Assembly (NCBI RefSeq): GCF_000003605.2
Contig: NW_003140815.1
Location: forward strand, 881,168-901,805
Direction of reading: 5' to 3'
DNA length: 20,638 nucleotides
Origin: Saccoglossus kowalevskii
Lineage: Eukaryota; Hemichordata; Enteropneusta; Harrimaniidae
A program made the translations under genes and the position numbers. Shown here piece by piece: positions 10,335-20,638 of the stretch (within the stretch, counting starts at the first letter, position 1; every line of letters starts with the position of its first letter). The notes under the pieces were generated by a model, which saw only the letters and a list, made by a program, of their open reading frames with translations, made no database searches and was not told where the DNA came from.

Positions 10335-13300
10335 GTAACTATACAATATTTTCCTTTATTATTTGACAGCTGTTAGCGCAAAACTGACAGATCGTATTGT
10401 TTTCCGAGATTCAATAGTTCACGTTTGACAGATAAAACCTAGTAGTACGTCCATGATAAAACCTGACAAGACTGTTTATGAGTGTGACAAACCACAGTTC
10501 AACAGTGATAAATAAAATGTTGACTGTGTTTATCATGTTTAACTAATAACCCAGCAAACAAGACCGTTTGGTCTTTTCGACAATACACACAGAGATGTCA
10601 CAGTGATTTACCCGGGGGTTAATGGGCTCTGTCACTACACGACCCACAGGGGCTCCTGTGATACGACCATGTGGCTAACAATAACGTTATCAAACTGATG
10701 TTCATTGATATTTACACTACTAGGCACTTTGGAGTAAATATGACTAGCTCATGATGATTTACCAATAGGATGGAAGAACTGGATGCAAAACTCAATCAAA
10801 GATATTACATACGTTTTATGAACTGTCACAGTTTTGAAAAAAAAATACATGAAAATATTGATTTGTAAAGAATGATATTTTTCAAAGGTTCTTTTGTGTA
10901 GCACACAATGTCAGTCTTTGTGATTACCCTGTATGTGTGTATGTGTGTATGTTCCACCATATACACTATACTGTCTAAGGTTCCACTGATATCTCAATAA
11001 CCAATTGTCACTTTTCACTGAAATTTGGTACATACAGTAGATGCTTGCTCTAGGACAATGACCACCCCTGATTAGTTTTTGGTTAAAATATGTGTATATT
11101 AATTACATAATTTGCATAATAATTATCCATAATTGATGATTACACTAATGAATTTACATTTGTTTAATTTGAATTAAGTACACAGTATATACCACATTTG
11201 CTCTTTTTTCCCAAAATTGCATTTGAATCAATAATACTCACTTTGACTATATAACACCCCTGTAATTTACATATGTGTATATACACTACTAATAGAGCAA
11301 ATACGGTACTGTGATTGACCAATGACTGATATGTTATTATTGATACAGGTACATTACGTACACAGAGTGGACCACACAGTATGGTGGTAAAAAGGCTGGT
11401 AAGTAAACTATCTTTGTACTGTGAGGGAAGCTTGAGCTCAGGGATTTCTCTAGAAAAAAAGTGCAACAGGGAGCACTGCAATTCAGCAACGCCACCAAGT
11501 GGTCAGACAGGTCACAGTTGTAGACTGTGGCCACATGTGATCCTTAGTCAATCAGAATTGTATGGTTGCCAGAGGTAAGGGGGTGTATGGCCATGGCATG
11601 AAGGCACTGTTCCCTTGTTTAAAAAATTTCATTGATCTTATCGAAAAATAGAGGTTTGTATCTATGTACAATGTCTTAATGTGAAAGTTGCTTTCCTACT
11701 TTGTAAATATGTGAAACATCACTCTCAGCACAAACTAAAAACATAAGATATGTTAAAATGATGCTATTTTTAAAAATCACCTATATATAAGTAAATATCC
11801 TCTCCTCATTTTGCCACTCACTTCATTTTGAGAGTACTGGTACTGAAGGCTTTTATCCCTAAGACAAACATATTTACAGGATTTGATGTTAACTTTTGAA
11901 CTCACTTGTCCCATATACCCTCACTTGCACTCGAGCTTAGTAACCGTCATTGATGTTTTTGGCTTCATGACTCGTTCATAAAAATAAATTCATAAGCTAT
12001 ATTCAGTCAGCGATACAAGGAATACTAATTTCTCACTATTAATGTGATTTACCAGCGTTCCATTGGAAAAGAAAACAATTAAGTTCTTGTTGCCACTTTT
12101 GCCGTAACAAACGGACGAAACGCTTTAAAAAAAAAATGGCTGCCAGGTCAGAGGTCAATGTCTAAAAATACGTATTTTAGTTATTTCAATATTAATGAGC
12201 TCATGAATATTAATTAGCGACCGGCACTCAAATCAAGCTGGCCAGAACCCTGATGATGATATTTTTGGTAAAAAGTGATATTTTTGACTTCTTGTTGAAA
12301 ACAGCAAGTTTGATTGCTTTTGATACTATACATATAGGTACCTTGGGTAGACCTCTTTCAGATTTGTTCATTTTCTAATGATATCTTCAGTTTATTAATT
12401 GAAATGTGCATTGCTAACAGCGGAGCTATCTTAGCCTAGAGGCTGCATGTCAATTTCGCTATCATAGAAATACAACTTGTTGGTAATGTAATTCTAATTA
12501 AATCCAGTTGTGTCATTCCAAAAAAATGTCACAGCGTTGTGGCTTATTTGCATTAATTAATTAATTAATTAACATAACATTATAAAGTGTGAAAAAATAC
12601 TGATAGTATCCATCATTGACTTTTCAGGTTCTGATATTGGTGAGAAGGCTGCTTTCAGACGATTGCCTTTTGATCATTGCAGGTTAGTGATTGATTTATT
12701 ACATTGTGTAAAGAAAAGATGATCTTCCTCAAGATATAATTTTCTTGATGATCTTACAAATGTAAATAAGAAGGTACAGGCCAAATTGTAAAGTGGATGT
12801 CATCTTTTTCATACTTTGATTGTCATGGGTTAATAATGCCCTAAGGATATTGAAATGAAACAAGAGTTTAGAGTTTGAGAAACAAGAGTTGGAATGTTAT
12901 GGTATTGGTGTCTATGGTAAAATTAGTTCCTCCATATTTCAAGATTTTGATCAGTGATTTTATATGGAAAAAGTCGCATATTATTACTACTGAATTATTC
13001 TTTAGATGAAACACTAAAATTCGTATTCATGGTTTTGTTTTTTTATTGACAAATACTGTTTTGTGTCCTACAAATGCAACTTTTTGTTTATCATAAAACA
13101 TAGGCTGATTTGGTCTACAATATGTATGGAACAATATTTAAAAAAAATATGTTTTCATTCATATTGCATCTTTAACATTTGGCTTTGATCTCACCATACG
13201 TTTTACAGTTTCTAACAATACTCTCATATTAACAATTGGTTTGATGTGTGTCTCAGATGGTAAATAGATAGGATGTTTTGTTTTTCAAGGTTTTAAAATT

Positions 13301-15712
13301 GAATGTAACCAAAGTCAGCATGACATAAAGTATCACAATACATTTTTTGCTTACTCCTAAAAAAATTAATGGGGTGGGGTGGGGGTGTCTTCACTTGCGC
13401 ACTAGCAGGAATTAAGTCGATAACAACACATGCTAAAAACGCAAAGGCTCATGGGTAGGCGCTTGTTTGTAAACAATGACACGCTATGGCCATCTGATGC
13501 TTGTGCATGTGATGACTCCCCCACTTTAAATATATTTTCTGTTGAGTAAGGAATTGACCCTTAGAAACTCTAGGAGGGGAGATTGTGGAAAAAACTGTAA
13601 TTAGGTCTGAGCTTTTTCCCGGATGATATTGCTATTTTCCCCCATATTTTTACCTTTTTCAACCCCTATTAAAGAGACACCTTGTGATAGTGAAATGTAC
13701 ATTGAACCTGTTTTCTCTATCTGACAGTCTCTCATTGCAGCCATTTGAACATCCTTACTGTACACCAGATGGTACAATATATGATTTGACGAATATTATG
13801 CCATATATAAAGAAGTTTGGAACCAATCCTATCACTGGAGAGGTGAGACGCGACTACTCTGTGTTTTGTTATACTGTGATTATGTTTTGCGTGCGTCATA
13901 GTCTCTTTTCTAATGTATTTGCTCAATTCAAATCTTATTAATATGATTGTTATTTTTGTTTAATGTCGCAGCCAATGGAAGCAAAAACATTGATCAGATT
14001 ATATTTTCATAAGAATGCTGAAGGTAAGGAAAAAAATTTTTTAACTTGTCACATTATAGACTATTTGAAAACCTTGATTTTTGTCAAGTTTCATAACTTG
14101 CATAATTTTGTCTATATTTAAGTTCTGAACAAAATTAGCCAAGGAATTATAGAAAATACATAATTTTGCACCAACATTTTTGAAAAAATATGTCATTTAA
14201 CAGGTTAATGTGCTAGTCATAGTTTCATTGGTTACTGAGACTTGTATTTAAACATGCACGACAAGATAGTATTGACTGACACATAGCAGAGGTTCATGTG
14301 ATCCAATACTACAGTATCTGAATGCATAATTTGTGGTACTTTTGTGATAACATTATTATTATACATATTTTTTTACTGATAGACAAGATTTGTGCAAGTG
14401 TGACAATGCTTCTATGTCTCGTATAAACAATTGTGATGTAAATATGATTCATATTTTCCCAATTTAAGTAAGATGTATGAAAGACATTTGAGAACTCTTA
14501 TATGGGGTGGGGGTATGAGTGATGTTTAGGACCCATTGAATTATATTGTTTTTGTGGCCAGTGGTATAATAATGCAATTTATAATATTATTTCATATTCT
14601 ATGAAACACAATGTGTAAAAAACATTCACTTATTTGCTGAATGATGTAATCAATAAAAATAAATACTTTTGGAATGTATTATGGTGTTGTTCGGGTCAAA
14701 ATGAAATCAAAATCAAGATGGGTCAGGGTCAGTTTGTTCAGATACAGGGGAGAGAGGTCTTACAAGAATAAATAAGATTGTTCGTGACTGTAGGTATACT
14801 TGTGAAGTTGCAAACTGAAATATTGTGGCCACTGATAATCTTGTTTTTTCCAAATCAAAATTTGAAAAATTGGATAGATTGGTGATCGAAAAAAAAAGTT
14901 TTGACTTGCAATGAGGATTCTCCTCTTACTACATGCTTCATGTGTTGTATCTTACAGGGAAATATCACTGCCCTACCACATACAAGGTGTTCACAAAAAA
15001 CTCTCATATTGTTGCTATAAAACCAACCGGTAATGTCTATGCTTATGATGTAAGTATCTTCAACATACTATAACATAGTAATAAAAATGCTTTCTGAACA
15101 TGGTAAAGGGATTTGATTTACTTTGTCTTGATGTACCCAAACTATATTTTATGTCACTCTGATAATGTGTTTTTAACATCTCTAATATCTATAATTTTTA
15201 TGAGCATCATAAGGAACTCATGTGATGTACACACAAACTAATTACCGTACATAGCACCCTCTAACAGTTCATGATCAAAATCTCTTGTTTTTTTCACATT
15301 GCGCAAAGTAGCAAAAAATTATTGCATTAGGAAATTACAAACAAACTTGTATACCTAATACTGACCTAATAGAATTGTCACCCCTTTTTTTAGCAGTACT
15401 CCATTGAACAATCACCAGCTCTTGTCTGCTTCTATATCTTTCAACAGCGCCTCCAGTGTTCAATTTCAGCAAAAGCTGCTTGCCATCTTCCAAAATCGAG
15501 AACAAAAAATTGGGGTCTAACCAATGATATTTTTTTTCATCAACAGGCAGTAGAAACGCTGAATATCAAAACAAAAAATTTGCGTGATTTACTGACTGAT
15601 GAGGCTTTCACACGTAAAGACATAATTACATTGCAAGATCCGAATAATTTGGATAAATTCAACATAGCTACGTTCCATCATGTCAAAAACAGTCTCAAGG
15701 CCAATGATGAAG
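10303..15712 (+). CDS. PPIL2: PPIL2 (U-box/cyclophilin, spliceosomal), N-terminal part, exons 1-7
   Basis: Orthologue of peptidyl-prolyl isomerase-like 2 (Cyp60/CYC4), a nuclear protein with an N-terminal U-box (E3 ubiquitin ligase type) and a C-terminal cyclophilin domain, found in spliceosomal complexes. The coding exons are 10303-10334, 11349-11398, 12628-12682, 13728-13842, 13972-14023, 14958-15049 and 15547-15712; all have GT-AG introns and matching phases, giving 187 residues. The start MGKRQHQKDKMYIT is the family's hallmark, with an ideal context (ACCATGG). The U-box (about 41-113) has LPFDHCSLSLQPF, the CTPDGTIYDL turn and KKFGTNPITGE. A second U-box-like segment follows (YHCPTTYKVF ... 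GNVYAYDAVE, then LRDLLTDEAFTRKDIITLQD). Human PPIL2 is about 520 residues, so the linker and the whole isomerase domain are missing; they should lie beyond the window, since no matching exon is found up to 20638. Confidence 0.95.
10335..11348 (+). other. PPIL2 intron 1
   Basis: 1014 bp. It contains a short TGTATG repeat at 10928-10949 and otherwise no recognised element. G+C content is somewhat higher in its first 350 bp, which may still be promoter-associated. Confidence 0.7.
10928..10949. repeat. Short TG-rich repeat
   Basis: TGTATGTGTGTATGTGTGTA: three units of about 8 bp in PPIL2 intron 1. Confidence 0.6.
11349..11398 (+). CDS. PPIL2: PPIL2 exon 2
   Basis: Fifty bases after acceptor GATACAG, coding YITYTEWTTQYGGKKA and one base of Gly28, with a strong donor GTAAGT. 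QYGGKK matches the family's YGGKK motif. Confidence 0.92.
12267..12447 (-). repeat. Dispersed repeat, family A, inverted copy 3
   Basis: Reverse complement of the element at 1376-1553, including the GCAGCCTCTAGGCTAAGATA head and the AAGAAGTCAAAAATATCAC end. Internal indels and substitutions indicate age. It lies in PPIL2 intron 2, about 11 kb from the other two copies. Confidence 0.6.
12553..12572. repeat. ATTA/TTAA microsatellite
   Basis: Five ATTA-type units in PPIL2 intron 2, some 55 bp before exon 3. Confidence 0.75.
12628..12682 (+). CDS. PPIL2: PPIL2 exon 3
   Basis: Acceptor ACTTTTCAG, donor CATTGCAG|GTTAGT. It codes SDIGEKAAFRRLPFDHC and two bases of Ser46. FRRLPFDHC opens the U-box and is nearly invariant in the family. 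Confidence 0.93.
12683..13727 (+). other. PPIL2 intron 3
   Basis: 1045 bp with the second inverted-repeat element (about 13371-13534). Nothing else was recognised. Confidence 0.7.
13371..13534. mobile_element. Short inverted-repeat element (MITE-like), copy 2
   Basis: Same orientation as the element at 3559-3722. Long shared blocks are GATAACAACACATGCTAAAA, GCAAAGGCTCATGGGT and TTGTTTGTAAACAATGACAC. Its ends also face each other as imperfect inverted repeats (GGGGGTGTCTTCACTTGCGC against the complement of GTGATGACTCCCCCAC), but the left TTTAAAG end has been lost or altered. It lies in PPIL2 intron 3; no target duplication is clear and the limits are approximate. Confidence 0.65.
13728..13842 (+). 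CDS. PPIL2: PPIL2 exon 4 (core of the U-box)
   Basis: Starts inside Ser46 (AG|T) and ends on a codon boundary at GGAGAG|GTGAGA. It codes LSLQPFEHPYCTPDGTIYDL and the following NIMPYIKKFGTNPITGE, the central U-box fold, where salt bridges replace the zinc ligands of RING fingers. The frame stays open past the donor to about 13941, but the protein match stops at the donor. Confidence 0.95.
13972..14023 (+). CDS. PPIL2: PPIL2 exon 5
   Basis: Fifty-two bases between GTCGCAG and GTAAGG, coding PMEAKTLIRLYFHKNAE plus one base of Gly102. LIRL-F-KN-EGKYHC across the junction fits the family's LIKLNF-KN-EGKYHC. The preceding intron 4 (13843-13971) is only 129 bp. Confidence 0.92.
14024..14957 (+). 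other. PPIL2 intron 5
   Basis: 934 bp, AT-rich. It contains a copy of dispersed repeat family B (14097-14198). No further exon was seen. Confidence 0.7.
14097..14198 (+). repeat. Dispersed repeat, family B, copy 3
   Basis: Begins GCATAATTTTGTCTATATTT and ends TGAAAAAATATGTCATTTAA. It aligns loosely, with several indels, to 1078-1189 in the same orientation. A degenerate copy; boundaries approximate. Confidence 0.35.
14958..15049 (+). CDS. PPIL2: PPIL2 exon 6
   Basis: Acceptor CTTACAG, donor GAT|GTAAGT. It codes KYHCPTTYKVFTKNSHIVAI and KPTGNVYAYD, the start of the second U-box-like segment of the family (KYHCPV-F--FT-N-HIVA in relatives). Confidence 0.95.
15050..15546 (+). other. PPIL2 intron 6
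   Basis: 497 bp. No repeat or exon recognised. Confidence 0.7.
15547..15712 (+). CDS. PPIL2: PPIL2 exon 7
   Basis: Acceptor CATCAACAG, donor GATGAAG|GTAGGT, 166 bases, phase 0 in and phase 1 out. It codes AVETLNIKTKNLRDLLTDEA, then FTRKDIITLQDPNNLDKFNI and HHVKNSLKANDE, all strongly family-like. The frame continues past the donor to about 15819, but that part has no family resemblance. This is the last PPIL2 exon I can support in the window. Confidence 0.95.
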
Positions 15713-17561
15713 GTAGGTTGTATCAGGAAGCAATGCATGGTATAATAAAATCATTGCTATTTTTCTATCACACACATAACAATAAGTACATTATTTTGTG
15801 TATGGCTATTAAATTTTAACTATTTGTAATGCCTCCTGCCATACACCCAAATTAGAATATGCATGGTAAACCAAAATTGCTTTAGTTGTAAACTGGATCA
15901 CTAATATGATTGTCATTTAGGCATTAAAGTGCATGTGCTACTAATACCAGAAATACAGCGTTATAGAAAACATTTGCACTGGTGAGAGATGTGGCCCAAT
16001 GGTGGCGCATTTCAGACTACTATAGTACATGTATCTCTCACTGAATTATTACTGAAAATTATTTAAGGGTGTATAATTATAATAAGGTTAGCTGCAACAT
16101 ATGCACTCGGGAAGTATAGTAATTTGTGGTATTTGCAGACTTTTGTTTTATGTGAATGTCTTTCAACTCATCGTCATTGGATTTGTTCATTGTTTCAAAA
16201 ATACACCTGTTCACCGAGTATACATCCTTTCTCACAGTTCAACATGCAAGTGCCCAAATATAAACCAGCGAGGTTATGAGAAATATCTAAATAAAAGTAT
16301 TATGCTATAAATAATCCATTCTGTGAGTTAGCATACCGTATCATAATAGAAGCCCATATAAATCTAAAACCACGTTTCTTGTTGCTGAATCATTGAAATA
16401 TCACCTATTTTGACTATGGAATTTATGTAATTCATGTAATTGTATAGAGCAAATATGGAATAAAGCCATTCAGGACACACTTGTAAATCTTAAAAGATTG
16501 TTCACTTCATTATCAACTTTCAACTGTTTTTGTTGAAAATACAAACCTTGTTCTCAAAAATGAATTACGTTCAGTTGAACATGGATTGTGTAAACAGCAG
16601 AATAAAAAGTGTCTGTGATATTACGTATTTTAACAGTATCACTTACGGATGAATAACTTGTGGTCAACAGTTACCAGGACATTTTTATGAAACTTGTCAC
16701 ATTCAACATTTTAAAATGTTCAATATTCTGTGTGACACTTTTAGGTACTGTACTGTAAATATACGTTAATGAAACTATTTTATTTTCATTTACTCTTGTT
16801 ACCGGGAAAAGTCCAAGAAGACACATATGGTTTAGCTAGGCCGCACATATATAGGGGAGAGTAAATGAGACCAGTCTTAATATCAACTTATACAAATGTA
16901 TATATATATATTGTATCATGGTAAATAAAAAAAATAATAAATACATTTTCATTTCAGAAGATGTAAAAAAAAAAATGAAAAATTGTTTTTTTGACTCAAA
17001 ATTACCTTACATTGGTAATAACTGTCATTTTGTTGTATAAATGATTCCTTGAATATAACATGGGGTGTTTGTCACTGAGAAGAAATGCATGTTTAATTGA
17101 AGGAAAGGTCTTGTATGGATACTACAGCATAGCAGCACTGTATCAAAGCATGATTGAAGGAAAGGAGGGTTCCACATAAACACAACAGTTTAGCAACTCT
17201 GAACCTAAGCAATGTTTGTTCAAACGAATGGAGAGTCCTGCATAAATACATCTATAGCAACTCGTATAAAAGTTTAAAGATTTACAACAAACTGTATGTG
17301 GGGGACCATGTTTTGAGTTTAGGTTACAGAACTGATTTAATTCTTTCATCCCTTAGATTTACAATTGGTAATTCTTAGATCTGTATCAAGATATAATCTA
17401 GTAAGTTCACTCGTATGCTAATCATGTCCATTCTTTATGTAAATTAGCCATTTTGTGAAATGTTCTAACATGTGACCATAAGTCATGTGCTCACACTGTC
17501 AGGTGACCAACATCAAATGCAAGTCTGCCTTGTTGCAATTTCCTTTTTCCGTACAATGAAA
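15713..17561. other. Region after PPIL2 exon 7, probably intron 7
   Basis: No PPIL2-like linker or cyclophilin exon was found. A weak exon-like stretch at 16958-17014 keeps phase but has no family resemblance. A degenerate repeat of roughly 60-70 bp units (ATTGAAGGAAAGG...) is seen at about 17095-17260. The 3' untranslated region of the minus-strand LRR gene must lie in the right part; ATTAAA on the minus strand at 17336-17341 is a possible polyadenylation signal. Confidence 0.6.
17095..17260. repeat. Possible degenerate tandem repeat
   Basis: ATTGAAGGAAAGG occurs twice 58 bp apart (near 17096 and 17154). Each is followed by weakly similar runs (ACAGCATAGCAGCACTG, ACAGTTTAGCAACTCTG, and later CTATAGCAACTCG). 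The unit length drifts, so this is a decayed repeat or partly chance similarity. Confidence 0.3.
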
Positions 17562-19226
17562 CTAAGAGTTAATAGACCCGTATGCTGGTGGAAATGGCTG
17601 ACCATATCCAGTAGGTGAATGTTCATCTATTTGATTTGTGGAACTACTATAATCGATATTTCCAACTGGAACCACGACGCAGCTGACGATACTACTTATC
17701 AATATAATGAACAAAAGTACACCTAAGGCTATAGAAACTGCTGATGAGATTTTCTGAACATCTTCGCAACTGAAAACGTTATCTGGCAAATCTGACATCC
17801 ATTTCTTGCGATAGACTTTCGGTGTGTGGCACTGCAGATTGGGGGCTTTATTGGAATGTTTCATATACCAGTGTCTGTATTGGGACAGGCTGCAACCGCA
17901 ATTCCACGGATTGTTGTCGAGTTTTATCTGGATGGAGTTGCATCCTGCAACGTCCCAATCAAAGCTGGAAAAGACATCTCCGCGAAGGTAAGGAATCTGA
18001 CTTTCCGAGATGTCAAGATGTAGAGTTGGACAGTCAGATCCATACTTCGTACCAAGCCCATACAGTGAAAATAATCCACTTTGCCAGTTTTGATGAGTAT
18101 GATTCAAATACAGATACTTTAACTGTGGGACATGCGCGAACACATCACCAACAAACTGTGCCCCATTGTTCCAGGAAAGTCCCAAGTATTCAAGATGTTG
18201 AAATATATCCAGGTCTCCTTCATATATATTTTCGATAAAATCAGATTGGTTACTGAGTTCCAGTATTCGCAGCTGGACATTCTGTGCTGGTTCACCACGG
18301 TCAATTTGAAAAATCTTATTGCCGTCAAGGTAGAGCGCATGCAATGTCCTTGTCCCATTCCAAGATGGCGACATTGTTATTTGGTTGTAACTTAAACGCA
18401 ACGTTCTTAGTCGTGAGTTTTGTATATAGATGTAATCCTCCGGTTGTAACCAGTAAATATTGTTATGACTACAATCTATTTCTAGTAATTCAGTATTCCT
18501 GATGAGGTTTGGCAGCTTATTAATTTTATTATGATCAAGAAGTAAAGTTTGAAGTTTCTCAGCCGGTGCTAATCCATCCAACATTACGTACTCGATATTG
18601 TTGTGACTCAAAATCAAAGTCGTCAGTGTCTGCAGACCTTCAAAAGATTTGGGATTGCTAACAGCTGAAAACAGATTGTATGACAAATCCAGTGTGATGA
18701 TATGCTTTAAATTGATGAAGGAATTCTCTTGGATTTTCATCAAGGAATTATTGCTCAAGTTCAAAGAAAATCTGCCTTCCTCGGGGCTAAGGACAAGCTG
18801 AGGAGCGGTCGGACCTAGGTCATTATGGGCTAAATTTAGTACACACAATTTGGTTAAATTGGAGAAAACTGAATTTGAGATACTCTGATGAACTAACAGA
18901 TTGAAACTGAAATCTAATTCGACAAGGTTGTGCGTGTCCTGGAATGAATCATTTTGTATATGGCTCAATCGGTTGTTGGATATGCTTAATGCTTGTAGAT
19001 CATTAAGTCTACTCAGCGACTCAACAGACACTGTGGTTATTCTGTTATAGTCCAGATATAGAAATTTAGTTTTCTGAGGGATATCTTTGGGGATCAGCGT
19101 GAGTTGTTGATTTGTACAGGTGACAGTGTCAGGATGACATGTGCAGCGGTCAGGACATGCAGATGACTGTGCCAAGATTACTGTTGGTAGTAGTAGCAGT
19201 AGAACTGGCAGTAATGTCGAACCCAT
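17562..19226 (-). CDS. LRR type I membrane protein, intronless coding sequence
   Basis: 554 residues, start chosen at ATG 19226 because the upstream in-frame GTG/ATG stretch crosses a good 3' splice site (CTTTCTTGCAG, ending 19232) and a signal peptide begins exactly here (MGSTLLPVLLLLLPTVILAQ). In order: signal peptide 1-20, cysteine cap CPDRCTC...C (24-37), about 14-15 LRRs of LxxLxLxxNxI type (about 50-440), a C-terminal cap with NPWNCGCSL and two more cysteines, a membrane helix (about 494-520), and a 32-residue cytoplasmic tail. Several N-x-S/T sites (NDS, NLT, NLS, NNS, NGT, NQS) fit an extracellular domain. The tail has no TIR or kinase domain but ends with PPAYGSINS. The role is presumably cell-surface recognition or adhesion; ligand and pathway are unknown. 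It resembles Toll-like and Slit-type ectodomains only in fold. It is antisense to PPIL2. Confidence 0.93.
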   Translation of the reverse strand: MGSTLLPVLLLLLPTVILAQSSACPDRCTCHPDTVTCTNQQLTLIPKDIPQKTKFLYLDYNRITTVSVESLSRLNDLQALSISNNRLSHIQNDSFQDTHNLVELDFSFNLLVHQSISNSVFSNLTKLCVLNLAHNDLGPTAPQLVLSPEEGRFSLNLSNNSLMKIQENSFINLKHIITLDLSYNLFSAVSNPKSFEGLQTLTTLILSHNNIEYVMLDGLAPAEKLQTLLLDHNKINKLPNLIRNTELLEIDCSHNNIYWLQPEDYIYIQNSRLRTLRLSYNQITMSPSWNGTRTLHALYLDGNKIFQIDRGEPAQNVQLRILELSNQSDFIENIYEGDLDIFQHLEYLGLSWNNGAQFVGDVFAHVPQLKYLYLNHTHQNWQSGLFSLYGLGTKYGSDCPTLHLDISESQIPYLRGDVFSSFDWDVAGCNSIQIKLDNNPWNCGCSLSQYRHWYMKHSNKAPNLQCHTPKVYRKKWMSDLPDNVFSCEDVQKISSAVSIALGVLLFIILISSIVSCVVVPVGNIDYSSSTNQIDEHSPTGYGQPFPPAYGSINS

Positions 19227-19231
19227 TTTAT

Positions 19232-19811
19232 CTGCAAGAAAGAAATAGAATATTTTTGTTATGGTTGTACCTTCCTGAATCAAATACAAGCCACATGTAT
19301 TACGTCAGATATCACTTTTTATATGATTCTCCAGAGTTGTGCAAATGCCATGTGATTTATTTTTGTCACAGATTGTACTCTGGAAATGTTTTCCCTGAGA
19401 ACCCATTCTCATAAACAAATGGCAACTCTGAAGAGATGGGGAGAGAAACAGACATACAGATAAAAAGATCGTATACTGGGTGAGAGGGTGGATTATAAGG
19501 ATTAGAAAATTCGGGAAAAGCATTGATTATGAAAGCTAAACTTTGTATAGATGTAAGAGATGTTTTGAAACTATGTGATTTGTGAACAGTGAATACTAGT
19601 ATTACATTGCGTAGGCAACGTTCCTCCGTAACGAGAATGGGACTATTAGGTTTACTTTGATCTTATCAGTCAGGGTGACGCGCGAATGAATTGTTTAGCT
19701 GCAACGTTGAGCTAGCTCCATCGTCACACGATCCCGATATTTATGCATCACCGTATCATCGGCATGTCGTGATCAGAACTAAGATTACAGTAATATGAAT
19801 TAGATGCTTAC
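19232..19811 (-). other. Probable 5'-UTR intron of the LRR gene
   Basis: The acceptor TTTCTTTCTTGCAG ends at 19232, five bases before the start ATG. A strong donor CACG|GTAAGC is found at 19812/19811, giving a 580-bp intron. Other donors are possible. Nothing else was recognised in this stretch. Confidence 0.5.
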
Positions 19812-19900
19812 CGTGCAGTTGTATTGTTGATTTTGAAATTGTCAGTCCTGTATTTTTAAATCCGGCAAATGGACGTTTTCCCTTTCTGTTCAAAATGTAG
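19812..19900 (-). other. Putative non-coding first exon of the LRR gene
   Basis: Inferred only from the good donor at 19812/19811 matching the acceptor before the ATG. The 5' limit is arbitrary because the transcription start cannot be seen. Confidence 0.35.
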
Positions 19901-20129
19901 GTCACAGGATCGCCAGATTAATAAGGTTATATTTCAGTTAAACGTCTGCGAATAAGACGTTTTTTTACGGAATTTAGCACAATGCAATTTCTGCATTACT
20001 ATTTGCTAAGTTAAGAATTTAGACAAAACTGAAAAGAAAGTGATAGTCGATTTATTTATTTAACCTTAGTACCACGAAGGTATTAACCTCATAGATTTGT
20101 AATTGGTCACATGACAGCTATGTCATATA

Positions 20130-20146
20130 TGACCTGCTGGTGACCT
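20130..20146 (-). promoter_or_regulatory. DR5 nuclear-receptor element (candidate retinoic acid response element)
   Basis: On the minus strand: AGGTCA-CCAGC-AGGTCA, two perfect consensus half-sites with a 5-base spacer, the classic RAR/RXR arrangement. It is about 320 bp upstream of the putative first exon of the LRR gene. Just beside it (20105-20132) is an imperfect palindrome of GGTCACATGACA against TGTCATATATGACC. Binding is inferred from the consensus only. Confidence 0.5.
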
Positions 20147-20319
20147 TCGCCAAAGAAAGAAGTCTGCGTACTGTTTATGTGTGATACCGGTAGATACGAT
20201 TTATAAACTCTTGGCGGTAAATTAAAATATGGAAGCCTTAGTGTCCATTCATTCAGCTTTTTATTTTACTTATAAATTTTGAAAAAAATGTTTATAAATC
20301 GCATGACAATGTTCATTGG

Positions 20320-20530
20320 TTTATTATAATAATAATATTTATTGCATCTTTAGAAATACAGTATTTCTATCAGTACAGTAGCAACAAAAGTATAATAATA
20401 ATAATGAAATAATAAAGAAAGAGAAAATATTATAATGTTAAGTATAAAAGTAAAATGTAATGTGTTAATTTTTTTTACTAATACTAATAAGTTTAATAAT
20501 AATAAAACTAAGACTAATAATAGTAAAATT
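20320..20530. repeat. TAA-rich low-complexity tract
   Basis: Interrupted runs of TAA/ATA units in several blocks (20321-20341, 20392-20414, 20494-20527). It is either a decaying microsatellite or the tail of a retroelement on the minus strand. Confidence 0.5.
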
Positions 20531-20638
20531 CAAAGCTATCAACTATCTATTCTTTCTTGAAAGGCTTTGTAAATAAACTGTGAAACCTTTTTTTATAATT
20601 TCACAATCATCTGCACTGAGCAATCAAATGAATGTATT

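Larger units (their letters stand above)
11399..12627 (+). other. PPIL2 intron 2
   Basis: 1229 bp. It carries the inverted copy of dispersed repeat family A (12267-12447) and a TTAA/ATTA microsatellite (12553-12572). No other exon was seen. Confidence 0.7.
19901..20638. other. Upstream flank of the LRR gene, low-complexity end
   Basis: No coding exon was seen on either strand. Besides the DR5 site, the last 320 bp (about 20320-20530) are rich in TAA/TTA trinucleotides. AATAATAATATTTATTGC at 20329-20346 is, read on the minus strand, similar to the AATAAATATTATTATT tails of some retroelements, but no element body is recognised. PPIL2 exon 8 was not found here. Confidence 0.5.

Overview
This is a stretch of animal (metazoan) nuclear DNA. 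It is AT-rich (by eye about one third G+C), has GT-AG introns, long non-coding stretches with microsatellites and small dispersed repeats, and carries three protein genes. The strongest anchor is a clear orthologue of the spliceosomal cyclophilin/U-box protein PPIL2. The leucine-rich-repeat (LRR) receptor-like gene and the base composition fit a marine invertebrate (deuterostome or lophotrochozoan), but the species cannot be fixed from this sequence.

Layout. 1-3558: no gene seen, AT-rich, with a small repeat family. 3559-3722: a short element with terminal inverted repeats. 3883-9709, minus strand: a three-exon gene for an apparently uncharacterised single-pass membrane protein of 444 residues (signal peptide, RKKR furin-type site, Lys/Thr/Pro-rich stalk, one membrane helix, acidic tail). 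Its 3.9-kb first intron holds a near-identical partial copy of its own exon 2, itself containing a 93-bp (31-codon) duplication. 9710-10302: a compact divergent promoter region. 10303-15712, plus strand: the first seven coding exons of PPIL2 (187 residues, U-box half); the cyclophilin half is not in the window. 17562-19226, minus strand: an intronless coding sequence for a 554-residue LRR type I membrane protein, with a probable non-coding 5' exon near 19812. It lies downstream of PPIL2 exon 7 in antisense, so it is probably nested in PPIL2 intron 7. 19813-20638: upstream region of the LRR gene, with a perfect DR5-type nuclear-receptor site and a TAA-rich low-complexity end.

Relationship between the genes. 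The first membrane protein and PPIL2 are head-to-head with 593 bp between start codons, so they may share a promoter; PPIL2 is a housekeeping nuclear factor. The LRR protein is a cell-surface molecule whose short tail combines PPxY and YxxPhi sorting motifs. Nothing in the sequence shows that the three products act in one pathway. I see no prokaryotic features, CRISPR array, rRNA or tRNA gene.
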